From the NCBI RefSeq assembly GCF_003383615.1, contig NZ_QNUL01000001.1:124001-188000 (forward strand): a DNA stretch of 64,000 nucleotides, in the 5' to 3' direction. Below the pieces are notes generated by a model, which was not told the DNA's origin, ran no database searches, and saw nothing but the letters and a program-made list of their open reading frames with translations. This DNA comes from Dyadobacter luteus. Its GTDB lineage: Bacteria > Bacteroidota > Bacteroidia > Cytophagales > Spirosomataceae. Made by a program: the position numbers and the translations under genes. Positions within the stretch are counted from its first letter, which is position 1. Each line of letters begins with the position of its first letter. Shown here in pieces: positions 55,296-63,531 of this stretch.

Positions 55296-55724
55296 TCAGG
55301 CAAATATACCGTGCTCAATACGCCCGAGCTCCGTTTTGACCAGTTCTATTCCTGCATGCGTTCGCAGGAAGTGAAGTGGCCTTTCGTTGCTCAAAGCTAT
55401 AATCCTGCTATTGAGCCATTCGAGCAGATACTCTTTTCCTAAAACCCTTGTTCCTACCGACATCACATCAGCCAGAGCTATCAGATGATCAGAAACTACA
55501 TTGCTCAGCAAATCGGTATCCTCATAACGCAGCAAATTACGCGGCGTTACGGGTAAAAGTGCAATAATCTCTTTTACGTCCAAACCCGCAGAATCGGCAA
55601 GATGCTGAATTGCGGCTTTGGGAACTCCGTTTTCGGCCAGGAATGCAAGATCAAAATTATCTTTTACGGTATGTTTCAGAACTCCGTAGCCCCCTAACCT
55701 TTCGTTAACCATTATTGCTGTCAT
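55296..55724 (-). CDS. Xre/MbcA/ParS-type antitoxin (DUF2384)
   Basis: 142 residues. An N-terminal DNA-binding-like helical region (about 25-85: 'VPKAAIQHLADSAGLDVKEI', 'VTPRNLLRYE') precedes the C-terminal DUF2384 toxin-binding domain (about 85-142: 'ADVMSVGTRVLGKEYLLEWL', 'RPLHFLRTHAGIELVKTEL'). This matches partners of RES toxins, which block the toxin by occupying its active site and repress their own promoter. It starts 66 bp after hisD and is followed by the toxin gene. The second in-frame Met (residue 5) is an alternative start. Confidence 0.9.
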   Translation of the reverse strand: MTAIMVNERLGGYGVLKHTVKDNFDLAFLAENGVPKAAIQHLADSAGLDVKEIIALLPVTPRNLLRYEDTDLLSNVVSDHLIALADVMSVGTRVLGKEYLLEWLNSRIIALSNERPLHFLRTHAGIELVKTELGRIEHGIFA

Positions 55725-55790
55725 ATTCTCTGCATTTTAGAGATTAGAAATATGTCCCCAAATATACGACATTTTTCCAAACTATGTATC

Positions 55791-57059
55791 TTACAGCAAA
55801 CTTTGCAAACGAATATGGACTGCACGTTTGTGAGCGTCAAGGGATTCCGCTTCTGCCATGGCTTCCACAGTAGGTCCAATCACTTTAATTCCCTCTTCGG
55901 TAATGTGCTGAACTGTGATTTTTTTAACAAAACTGTCTACCGAAACGCCACTGTAAGCTCTTGCATACCCATTGGTTGGCAATGTGTGGTTGGTTCCCGA
56001 GGCATAGTCCCCACATGATTCAGGTGTATAATTTCCAAGAAAAATGGAACCTGCATTAATGATCTTTTCAGAAACCACCTCTGCATTTTCTACACTTAGT
56101 ATTAAATGCTCTGCGGCGTATTCATTCAGCATATCAAGTGCTTCCTCTTGCGAACCTACCAGAATAGCCTTACTGTTAGCGATAGACTGCGCTGCCAGTT
56201 CTTTTCGCGGAAGTTTATCCAGTTGCGAAGATAAAGTCAGATTTACTGATGAAAGGAATTTTTTGCTGGTCGAAACCAGTAGTACCTGGCTGTCTGCACC
56301 ATGCTCAGCCTGCGAAAGCAAATCAGCAGCTACGAATGTAGGAACAGCGGAGTCATCAGCATATACTGCCACCTCTGATGGTCCGGCAGGCATATCAATA
56401 GCTACACCTTCCTTGCTTACTAACATCTTGGCAGAGGTAACATACTGGTTACCAGGACCGAATATCTTATATACTTTAGGTACACTTTCTGTCCCGTAAG
56501 CCATGGCTGCAATAGCCTGAGCTCCACCAATACGAAAAGCCTTTGTAACGCCTACTAACTGAGCAGCATACAAAATAGCCGGATGGTTGGAAGGTGTACA
56601 AAGTACGATTTCTTTGCAACCAGCCAGCTGAGCCGGTATGCCCAGCATCAGAACGGTACTGAATAAAGGTGCGGTTCCGCCGGGAATGTAAATACCAACC
56701 TTCTCTATACCAACACTTTTACGCCAGCAGGTTACACCCGGCATGGTTTCAATCTTCTCAGGATACTGTACCTGAGCTTGATGGAAAGTATAAATATTCT
56801 GATAAGCCTGCTTAATAGCCGCTTTAAGTTCTTCGTCGAGCAAGCCTTCCGCCTGCTCAATTTCAGCCTGATCAAAAGCCAGATTTGAAAGCTCAGTATT
56901 GTCAAATCTACGCGCAAGTTCACGTAAGCCTTCGTCGCCCTGTGTCCTTACCTGCTCCAGAATAGGCAATACTCTTTGTTCTATAACACTTGAATCCTGT
57001 ACAGGCCGAGCCAGCAAAGATGCCCATTCGGATCTGTCAGGAAATGCAATAATATTCAT
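55791..57059 (-). CDS. hisD: Histidinol dehydrogenase
   Basis: 422 residues from the ATG at 57059, chosen because the family begins at 'IIAFPDRSEWASLL'; a longer frame starts at 57089. Length is normal for HisD (about 420-435). Signatures: 'IYIPGGTAPLFSTVLML' near residue 115, 'IFGPGNQYVTSAKMLV', and 'MPAGPSEVAVYADD', the Zn/NAD site region. It oxidises L-histidinol twice to L-histidine with NAD+. It lies 44 bp after hisG; downstream is the RES-Xre antitoxin gene rather than hisC. Confidence 0.95.
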   Translation of the reverse strand: MNIIAFPDRSEWASLLARPVQDSSVIEQRVLPILEQVRTQGDEGLRELARRFDNTELSNLAFDQAEIEQAEGLLDEELKAAIKQAYQNIYTFHQAQVQYPEKIETMPGVTCWRKSVGIEKVGIYIPGGTAPLFSTVLMLGIPAQLAGCKEIVLCTPSNHPAILYAAQLVGVTKAFRIGGAQAIAAMAYGTESVPKVYKIFGPGNQYVTSAKMLVSKEGVAIDMPAGPSEVAVYADDSAVPTFVAADLLSQAEHGADSQVLLVSTSKKFLSSVNLTLSSQLDKLPRKELAAQSIANSKAILVGSQEEALDMLNEYAAEHLILSVENAEVVSEKIINAGSIFLGNYTPESCGDYASGTNHTLPTNGYARAYSGVSVDSFVKKITVQHITEEGIKVIGPTVEAMAEAESLDAHKRAVHIRLQSLL

Positions 57060-57103
57060 AATTGAAGATTGTATTCGTTGTCCGGCCAACTGCCGGCAGC
57101 CAT

Positions 57104-57970
57104 TTAAAGAATCATCTTTTCGATTGGAATCACAAGGATACCCTCAGCACCAGCTTGTCTGATCTTCTCAATATTTTCCCAGAATTCGTTCTCGTTAATT
57201 ACCGAATGTAAAGAACACCAGCCTTCAGTTGCCAAAGGTAAAATCGTCGGAGAACGCATACCCGGAAGGTATTTAATAATTTCATCAACAGCTGTGGTTG
57301 GGCAGTTTAACAAAATATACTTGTTATTTTTAGCAACCTGTACCGACTTGATACGGAACAGCAACTGGTCAAGCAGCTCCTGCTGGCCTGGCGAGAGATG
57401 CTTGCTTGCGATCATCACCGCCTCAGATCTGAAAATCGTTTCCACCTCTTTCAGACCATTGCTTAGTAGCGTACTTCCTGAACTTACGATATCGCATACT
57501 GCATCAGCCAGACCAATACTTGGTGCTATTTCAACAGAGCCACTTATCTCGTGAATCTGAGCGGTAACATTATGCTCCTTCAGGTATTTGTCGAGCAATC
57601 TTGGATAGGTAGTTGCAATGCTCTTGCCATCCAGATCTTTTACGCCATGGTACTCCTGCTCTCTGAGCACGCCAATAGAAAGGCGGCATTTCGAAAAGCC
57701 AAGCTTGTGAACCGTATCCACATCTCTGTCCGACTCCTCCGATACATTTTCACCAACAATACCCAAATGCGCAACACCGTCTTCAACATACCCGGGTATA
57801 TCGTCATCCCTTAAAAAGAGGATTTCTGCAGGAAAATTGGTTGCGGCAGTTTTCAATTTACCACCACCATTGTCGAAACGGATTCCGCATTCTTTAATCA
57901 GTTTCAGTGAATCTTCACTCAATCGTCCTGATTTCTGTATTGCAATTCTTAAAATATCGTTCATGTTCAT
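57104..57970 (-). CDS. hisG: ATP phosphoribosyltransferase, long form
   Basis: 288 residues, the long HisG type with a C-terminal regulatory domain, so HisZ is not required. Signatures: 'LRIAIQKSGRLSED' at the start, 'VAHLGIVGENV' near residue 67, 'IATTYPRLLDKYL' and 'DAVCDIVSSGSTL'. The regulatory domain (about 215-288) ends in 'ILVIPIEKMIL', typical of the histidine-binding ACT-like end. It makes the first committed step of histidine synthesis and is expected to be inhibited by histidine. Met3 is an alternative start. It lies 67 bp after hisS. Confidence 0.95.
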   Translation of the reverse strand: MNMNDILRIAIQKSGRLSEDSLKLIKECGIRFDNGGGKLKTAATNFPAEILFLRDDDIPGYVEDGVAHLGIVGENVSEESDRDVDTVHKLGFSKCRLSIGVLREQEYHGVKDLDGKSIATTYPRLLDKYLKEHNVTAQIHEISGSVEIAPSIGLADAVCDIVSSGSTLLSNGLKEVETIFRSEAVMIASKHLSPGQQELLDQLLFRIKSVQVAKNNKYILLNCPTTAVDEIIKYLPGMRSPTILPLATEGWCSLHSVINENEFWENIEKIRQAGAEGILVIPIEKMIL

Positions 57971-58037
57971 TTCAGCTTGCGGTATTATCTACCCCGGCTA
58001 TTTAGTATAGAGTTTTATATTTTATTCAATTCAAAAA

Positions 58038-59396
58038 TTAGCCAAGAATAGCTACAATCTCCTCAATCTCCAACTTCTGCTGCTCACCTGTAATCATATT
58101 TTTCAATGTCAGCTTACCAGACTCTATCTCATCAGATCCTACCAGAATCACAAACGGAATATTTTTTCTGTCTGCATAATCCAGTTGCTTTTTAAGCTTT
58201 ACAGAGTCGGGATACATTTCTGCATTGATTCCCGCCTGTCTCAACTTTGGTAAAATCGTAAGACCATATTCAAAAGCATCTTTATCAAAATTAGAGATCA
58301 TTACCCTGGTGCTGGTCGCCTGGCTGTCCGGGAACAAGTTCAGTTCTTCCATCACATCGTAAATCCGGTCAACTCCCAAAGAAATACCAACGCCTGATAT
58401 ACCAGGCACGCCAAAAGTACCAGTAAGGTTATCGTAACGCCCTCCGCCCGATATACTACCGATCTGCACATTATTCGCTTTCACTTCAAATATAGCACCT
58501 GTGTAATAAGAAAGTCCACGTGCTAAGGTTACGTCAAACTGAATTTTAGGATTTTCCAGTCCGAGCAAGGAAACCATCTTCCAGACTTCTTCCAATTCCG
58601 CAATACCTTTCAGACCTATTTCAGAGCTACTGAGCCACTGTTTAAGTCCTTCAAAAGGATTATCAGTAGTTGAAAGGGAAAAAATCGGATTTAATGCCTG
58701 AATGCTATCTGCTGAGAAGCCACGTTCAGCCAATTCTTCCTCTACCTTTTCCTGTCCTATTTTATCAAGTTTATCGATAGCAACACAAAGTGGTCCTTCC
58801 ATACCGGTCGCACCAATCACATCCGCAATACCGGTTAATACTTTACGGTTGTTTATTTTGACGGTGAAATCTGTAATACCAAGTGCCGGTAAAATATCAT
58901 GGAGCAAATTAACGATTTCAGCCTCGCAAAGCAGCGAATCGGTACCTACCACGTCTGCATCACATTGGTAAAACTCCCGGTAACGTCCTCTCTGAGGTCT
59001 GTCGGCGCGCCAGACAGGCTGGATCTGATAACGCTTAAATGGCATCGCCAATGTACCACGATTCATAACCACATACCTTGCAAACGGTACGGTAAGATCA
59101 TAACGCAAGCCCTTTTCGGAGATTTTGGAAGTTAATGGTTTATAACCATCGGTATAGTCCTTATCTGAAAGTTTGCTGGTAAAATCGCCTGAGTTAAGGA
59201 TTTTGAAAAGCAGCTGGTCGCCCTCTTCTCCATATTTACCCATTAATACTGACAGGTTCTCAAATGCGGGGGTTTCCAATGGCAAGAAGCCGTAACGTTG
59301 AAAAGAGCGCCGAACGGTTTCAAATATGAAGTTGCGCTTTGCCATCTGCTCCGGACCGAAGTCGCGGGTTCCACGGGCAAGTGATGGTTTACTCAT
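58038..59396 (-). CDS. hisS: Histidyl-tRNA synthetase
   Basis: 452 residues, class II synthetase. Motif 2 is seen in 'PVWRADRPQRGRYREFYQCD' and motif 3 in 'GISLGVDRIYDVME'. The histidine-specific sites 'LARGLSYYTGAIFEV' and 'GGRYDNL' are present. The C-terminal anticodon-binding domain (about 360-452) contains 'VLVGSDEIESGKLTLKNM'-like strands. It charges tRNA-His in the cytoplasm. As the first gene of the his run it couples synthetase and histidine synthesis genes. I saw no T-box or histidine-rich leader peptide upstream. Confidence 0.96.
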   Translation of the reverse strand: MSKPSLARGTRDFGPEQMAKRNFIFETVRRSFQRYGFLPLETPAFENLSVLMGKYGEEGDQLLFKILNSGDFTSKLSDKDYTDGYKPLTSKISEKGLRYDLTVPFARYVVMNRGTLAMPFKRYQIQPVWRADRPQRGRYREFYQCDADVVGTDSLLCEAEIVNLLHDILPALGITDFTVKINNRKVLTGIADVIGATGMEGPLCVAIDKLDKIGQEKVEEELAERGFSADSIQALNPIFSLSTTDNPFEGLKQWLSSSEIGLKGIAELEEVWKMVSLLGLENPKIQFDVTLARGLSYYTGAIFEVKANNVQIGSISGGGRYDNLTGTFGVPGISGVGISLGVDRIYDVMEELNLFPDSQATSTRVMISNFDKDAFEYGLTILPKLRQAGINAEMYPDSVKLKKQLDYADRKNIPFVILVGSDEIESGKLTLKNMITGEQQKLEIEEIVAILG

Positions 59397-59587
59397 TGAT
59401 AATTATTAGATCAAAAAAACTGGTTGGTTTCCCTCCCTCCATTCAGAGACGGCTAAATGAACCGTACATCCTGAAATAAACACGTAAAAGATGTAAAAAT
59501 CGTTCGGGGAAACGTTTAAAACCGTAAAGTTAGGAGAGCTTGTGCAATATTTATGATTATTATCTTCATTATTTACGCACAAATCAT

Positions 59588-59595
59588 TAATTTTG
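59588..59595 (+). promoter_or_regulatory. TAnnTTTG -7 element for the small basic protein gene
   Basis: TAATTTTG matches the Bacteroidota -7 consensus and lies 29 bp before the ATG at 59625. It supports the shorter 50-residue reading over a longer frame from 59553, which would start upstream of the promoter. Confidence 0.55.
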
Positions 59596-59624
59596 CGGCT
59601 CTTTCACAAAACAATAATTTTAAA

Positions 59625-59777
59625 ATGGGAGTTACGGAATTAAAACGTAAAGGTCGCAGAAATAAAGCAGTAGCTAACAATCGTACCGCTACAATCAAAA
59701 ACCTTTTGCGTAAGCCAGAAGTACGGAACGTCGATGTTGAGGCAATTAAAGCTCAGTTTGAAGCAAATAAGCAATAG
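59625..59777 (+). CDS. Small highly basic protein (50 aa)
   Basis: 50 residues beginning 'MGVTELKRKGRRNK'. Lys and Arg make up 13 of 50 (hand count), 6 of them in the first 14. There is no signal peptide or membrane helix. The frame upstream of the Met (from 59553) is hydrophobic and unrelated in composition, and a -7 promoter element lies inside that extension, so the short form is preferred. I do not recognise a named family. A basic N-terminus and predicted helix suggest RNA or ribosome binding, but this is only inference. It is divergent from hisS. Confidence 0.6.
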   Translation: MGVTELKRKGRRNKAVANNRTATIKNLLRKPEVRNVDVEAIKAQFEANKQ

Positions 59778-59818
59778 TCACAAGCCTTTCCGATACAATG
59801 TTATCAAACAAGTCCCTG

Positions 59819-60193
59819 TCAATCTCTTTTGGTAGGGCTTTTTGTTTTCTTCTCGGGGAGTAACTTGCGGGCTGTCTTGGAATTCACTTTACGTAATAAC
59901 TGACGCATGCTGCGACGGGTCTCGCGACGAACATCAAGCAATATCCGAAACCGTAATGCCTCTCCGAAGAGTACGAGACCGCCATTGATCAAAACAAGAC
60001 TGTACAAGCCAAGAAGAACCCATACCTGTGTAGGCTCACCAGTACGACGCTGATGCGCAGCTTCGCTGAGGACGGTCAGACCAAAACTGAAAAGCAACAA
60101 TCCGAATGGAGCGAGTATCATCCATTTAGTTCTTGTTGACATACGTTTGATCAGCTTCTTGCCAGGTGGTTTTGGGTCTATCGATGGAATCAT
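59819..60193 (-). CDS. Small membrane protein with two helices
   Basis: 124 residues. Two membrane helices lie at about 24-43 ('WMILAPFGLLLFSFGLTVL') and about 57-77 ('VWVLLGLYSLVLINGGLVLF'), followed by a very basic cytoplasmic tail ('LRKVNSKTARKLLPEKKTK'). No known domain is recognised. A start at 60142 ('MSTRTKWMIL') is nearly as good and would remove a 17-residue basic N-terminus. The gene diverges from the methyltransferase gene. Confidence 0.65.
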   Translation of the reverse strand: MIPSIDPKPPGKKLIKRMSTRTKWMILAPFGLLLFSFGLTVLSEAAHQRRTGEPTQVWVLLGLYSLVLINGGLVLFGEALRFRILLDVRRETRRSMRQLLRKVNSKTARKLLPEKKTKSPTKRD

Positions 60194-60251
60194 GTACTTT
60201 GTTTTCCTTTTAACGATCCTAAAATTATTAATTTTTAATCAAATTGGTTTA

Positions 60252-61031
60252 ATGAAAGCCATCATAAGTTTAGTTTTAAGATATATTCCCCGTCCATACC
60301 TTCAATTAGTAGGACATTGGGCTGCCCGTTTCCTTAGTTTGTTCTATTTGGGAAATAAAGTGGAATGTCCGGTGTGCAATAGCCAGTACCGCAAATTTCT
60401 TCCCTACGGCAGAAACACAAGCAGCCGTGAAAACGCACTTTGTCCTGGTTGCCTGTCGCTTGAAAGACACCGTCTGATGGGACTTTATCTGAAACGTAAA
60501 ACCAATTTTTTCAATGCCAACCTTAAAGTATTACATGTAGCTCCGGAATATTGCTTCATCGACCGCTTTGAAAATATGCCGAATCTGGATTACATAACAG
60601 GAGATATTGAATCGCCGTTAGCAAAGGTTAAAATGGATATTCACAAAATTCCTTTTGAAGCCAATACGTTCGATGTAGCATTCTGTAACCACGTGATGGA
60701 GCACGTTGATGATTATGTACTGGCGATGAGTGAACTGCACAGAGTATTGAAACCAGGAGGATGGGCGCTGATCCAGTCTCCGCAGGATATGAAATTTGAA
60801 CACACCTATGAAGATCCGACGATTACAGATCCGAAAGAAAGAGAAAAGCATTTCCTTCAGAACGATCATTTGAGGTTGTTCGGAAGGGATTACGGACGTG
60901 AACTTGAAAAAGGCGGATTTACAGTAACAGAAGACCGCTTTGTGATGGATGAACTTTCGAAGGATGAAGTAAAAAGATATGCTTTGCCTTCCGAAGAAAT
61001 CGTCTATTTCTGCCAGAAGCTGGATAATTGA
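60252..61031 (+). CDS. SAM-dependent methyltransferase with N-terminal zinc-ribbon-like region
   Basis: 259 residues from the ATG at 60252, the first start compatible with the divergent gene; an upstream frame from 60147 would overlap that gene. The N-terminal ~35 residues are hydrophobic and basic. Next comes a Cys cluster, 'CPVCNSQYRKFLPYGRN' and 'LCPGCLSLERHR', spaced like a zinc ribbon. The class I methyltransferase domain contains 'LKVLHVAPEY', 'YITGDIE', 'DVAFCNHVMEHVDDY' and 'ELHRVLKPGGWALIQ'. It resembles methyltransferase-11 proteins found among glycan-synthesis genes. Substrate unknown; the next gene, on the opposite strand, is a glycosyltransferase. Confidence 0.85.
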   Translation: MKAIISLVLRYIPRPYLQLVGHWAARFLSLFYLGNKVECPVCNSQYRKFLPYGRNTSSRENALCPGCLSLERHRLMGLYLKRKTNFFNANLKVLHVAPEYCFIDRFENMPNLDYITGDIESPLAKVKMDIHKIPFEANTFDVAFCNHVMEHVDDYVLAMSELHRVLKPGGWALIQSPQDMKFEHTYEDPTITDPKEREKHFLQNDHLRLFGRDYGRELEKGGFTVTEDRFVMDELSKDEVKRYALPSEEIVYFCQKLDN

Positions 61032-61041
61032 GAGTTATGAA

Positions 61042-61089
61042 TTAAGAATGAAGAGTTAAAACAAGCTGCAGTCAACTCTTCATTCTTAA
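61042..61089. terminator. Bidirectional terminator between methyltransferase and glycosyltransferase genes
   Basis: A perfect 16-bp AT-rich stem, TTAAGAATGAAGAGTT (61042-61057) with AACTCTTCATTCTTAA (61074-61089), and a 16-nt loop followed by CTTTTTA. Outer flanks carry further GAGTTAAGAATTA-like words (GAGAGTTATGAATTAAG on the left, TAATTCTTAACTCCC on the right), so the element is a nested repeat. Confidence 0.85.
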
Positions 61090-61121
61090 CTTTTTACTCC
61101 TAATTCTTAACTCCCAATTCC

Positions 61122-62144
61122 CTAAGAAGGATATTCAATAGCTGCTCCCGTTTCGCGGTGCGACTTCTTCTCCCAGATCCGCTTCCAGCCTTCCTGTAAA
61201 AAGCCCACCCCGTAGCCGAAAAGTTGTACAAATGCAGCTCCGATACTCAAAACGGCCACATGTACGCTCCCCGTATTTTTGAGTGCATCAATAAACAAAA
61301 GCAGTACATAGGTCGCCAGGCCTGTTACTCCGAGTAAAAAAAACGGTTTATAGATCAGGAACCATAATGGTATACTGCAAACGCCTAATGTAAACAGCAA
61401 AGGAAATGTATGAACCAGCTTTAACTCATCCGGGTAAAAACGCGCAATGTTGATACGCGCTCTTCCGAAAAACTTAAGCTGTTTGTAGAACTGTCCAAAC
61501 TGCGTTCTTCGCTTATGATATATAAATGCTTCCGGAAACAATGCTGATTTAAAACCGAGCCGTATAGCTGCAATACTGAAAAGGATGTCCTCTCCCATTC
61601 GGCTGGTTAAAAAACCTCCTGTAGCTTCCCAGACCTTGCGGGAAAGTCCCATATTGAAACTTCTCGGATGAAACGTGCCACCCATGTTATTCTTTTTACC
61701 GCGGATCCCTCCTGTGGTAAATAACGAAGTCATCGAATAACTGATCGCTTTTTGTATGGGAGTAAAAGAAGGGTGATCCGTATCCGGACCACCGTACAAG
61801 TCTACATAATCTGTATTGAGCCGTTTTGTCACCAGAGCAAGGTAATCCGGTTCTATGAGGGCATCTGAATCAAGCAGAATAAAATAATCTCCTGACGCTC
61901 TTTCAAAACCGTAATTCCTGGCAAACCCCTGCCCTCCGTTCACTTTGCAGAAATAATGAACATCCAGCTTATCCCTGTAAGAAGCTACCACATGCTCGGC
62001 TGTTATTTTGGAACCATCCTCCACAATAACCACTTCGAAGTTGCGGTAGGTCTGAACAGACAGACATTGCAGCAACTCATTGAGCTCATCAGGTCGGTTA
62101 TAAACCGGAATGATTACAGAATATTTACGATCCGTCAGTTGCAT
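61122..62144 (-). CDS. Family 2 glycosyltransferase, membrane-associated
   Basis: 340 residues. The GT-A domain (about 8-225) begins 'YSVIIPVYNRPDELNELLQC'. The nucleotide-sugar site 'VVIVEDGS', the metal-binding 'LLDSDA' and the acceptor-region 'MGEDILFS' (the ED motif) are all seen. Two or three membrane helices near 245-310 tether it to the inner membrane ('FPLLFTLGVCSIPLWFLIY', 'GLATYVLLLFIDAL'). It adds a sugar to an unknown lipid or glycan acceptor. Its ATG is one base beyond the hemL stop, so it is translationally coupled to hemL although the pathways are unrelated. Confidence 0.9.
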   Translation of the reverse strand: MQLTDRKYSVIIPVYNRPDELNELLQCLSVQTYRNFEVVIVEDGSKITAEHVVASYRDKLDVHYFCKVNGGQGFARNYGFERASGDYFILLDSDALIEPDYLALVTKRLNTDYVDLYGGPDTDHPSFTPIQKAISYSMTSLFTTGGIRGKKNNMGGTFHPRSFNMGLSRKVWEATGGFLTSRMGEDILFSIAAIRLGFKSALFPEAFIYHKRRTQFGQFYKQLKFFGRARINIARFYPDELKLVHTFPLLFTLGVCSIPLWFLIYKPFFLLGVTGLATYVLLLFIDALKNTGSVHVAVLSIGAAFVQLFGYGVGFLQEGWKRIWEKKSHRETGAAIEYPS

Positions 62145-62145
62145 A

Positions 62146-63441
62146 TCAGCTGTTTAATGACGCTTTAAGCGCTACTTCATTGGCTTCTATAATTCTGTTT
62201 ATATGCTGATCCTCCAAAGCGGTAGACAAGAACATACTTTCGAACTGAGATGGCCCCATATAAATACCCTGATCAAGCATAGCATGGAAATACTTTCCGA
62301 ATGCAGGAAGATCCGAAGACTTGGCCGACGGGAAATCGGTTACAGTTTGATTGGTAAAAAACAGTGTAAACATAGAGCCGATATGGTTCACGGTGTAATC
62401 CAGCCCCAGCTTCGCAATAGAGTTCTTAAATCCATTCGTCAGTTTCTCTCCCGATGCTTCCAGGGTAGTATATACCTCAGGATGCTCATTCAGATACGTG
62501 AGCATAGCAAGACCTGCCGCCATAGCAATAGGATTACCCGACAATGTTCCTGCCTGGTACACAGGCCCTAGCGGAGAAACCCAATTCATGATTTCAGCTT
62601 TACCCCCATAAGCTCCCACAGGCATTCCGCCTCCGATGATTTTACCCATCGTAGTAAGATCAGGTATTATTCCGAAACGCTGCTGCGCTCCTCCTTTTGA
62701 CAAACGGAAACCCGTCATCACCTCATCGAAGATCAAAACAATACCTTCTTCATCACAAATGCGACGTAAACCTTCCAGAAAACCCGGCTCAGGCAACACG
62801 CATCCCATGTTTCCTACAACGGGTTCCAGGATCAAAGCTGCCACATTTCCTTTGTTAGCATCTACCAACTGCTGAACAGCATTCAAATCATTATATGGGG
62901 CCGTCAGTGTATCGCTGGCTACTCCTTTGGTCACTCCCGGACTATCCGGCGCTCCATGCGTAATAGCGCCACTTCCAGCAGCAATCAGGAAGCTATCTCC
63001 ATGACCATGGTAACACCCTTCAAATTTGATGATTTTATCACGACCTGTGAATCCACGGGCAACTCTGATCGCAGACATCGTTGCTTCTGTTCCCGAGTTA
63101 ACCATTCTCACCTTTTCAATGGAAGGCATCATACTCGTAATGAGTTCAGCGATCTCTACTTCCCTGCGCGTAGGAGCGCCGAAAGAAAAGGACCCTTGCA
63201 CTGCGTCCGAAACAGCCTTTTGAATCAATTCGTGGGCATGACCAAGAATCATCGGCCCCCATGAGTTGATCAGTTCTATATATTCATTTCCATCCTCATC
63301 ATATACGTAAGGACCTTTTGCGGATTTAATAAAAACGGGCGAACCACCTACAGCTCTAAATGCTCGTACCGGCGAATTCACTCCACCCGGGATAAATTTC
63401 TGTGCTCTTTCGAAAAGGTTCTTACTTGTTTCTCTGTTCAT
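62146..63441 (-). CDS. hemL: Glutamate-1-semialdehyde 2,1-aminomutase
   Basis: 431 residues from the ATG at 63441, the usual HemL start ('MNRETSKNLFERAQKFIPGG'); an upstream TTG at 63477 is less likely. Signatures: 'FIPGGVNSPVRAF', 'VNSGTEATMSAIRVARG', 'CYHGHGDS', 'IFDEVMTGFR' and the PLP lysine in 'TTMGKIIGGGMPVGAYGG'. The enzyme moves the amino group of glutamate-1-semialdehyde to give 5-aminolevulinate, the C5 route to heme. It is followed with one base of spacing by the glycosyltransferase gene. Confidence 0.96.
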   Translation of the reverse strand: MNRETSKNLFERAQKFIPGGVNSPVRAFRAVGGSPVFIKSAKGPYVYDEDGNEYIELINSWGPMILGHAHELIQKAVSDAVQGSFSFGAPTRREVEIAELITSMMPSIEKVRMVNSGTEATMSAIRVARGFTGRDKIIKFEGCYHGHGDSFLIAAGSGAITHGAPDSPGVTKGVASDTLTAPYNDLNAVQQLVDANKGNVAALILEPVVGNMGCVLPEPGFLEGLRRICDEEGIVLIFDEVMTGFRLSKGGAQQRFGIIPDLTTMGKIIGGGMPVGAYGGKAEIMNWVSPLGPVYQAGTLSGNPIAMAAGLAMLTYLNEHPEVYTTLEASGEKLTNGFKNSIAKLGLDYTVNHIGSMFTLFFTNQTVTDFPSAKSSDLPAFGKYFHAMLDQGIYMGPSQFESMFLSTALEDQHINRIIEANEVALKASLNS

Positions 63442-63531
63442 TTCTATACTGATTCTATAGCTGTTGCGATACTTCAACAGTATCCAATTGCAAACTTTGA
63501 CTCTATTTTACTTATTTGTTGAAACTCTTTA

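Noticed and set aside
59397..59624. T-box or histidine attenuator upstream of hisS
   Set aside because: No T-box sequence, no run of His codons in a short frame and no alternative terminator stem were found.
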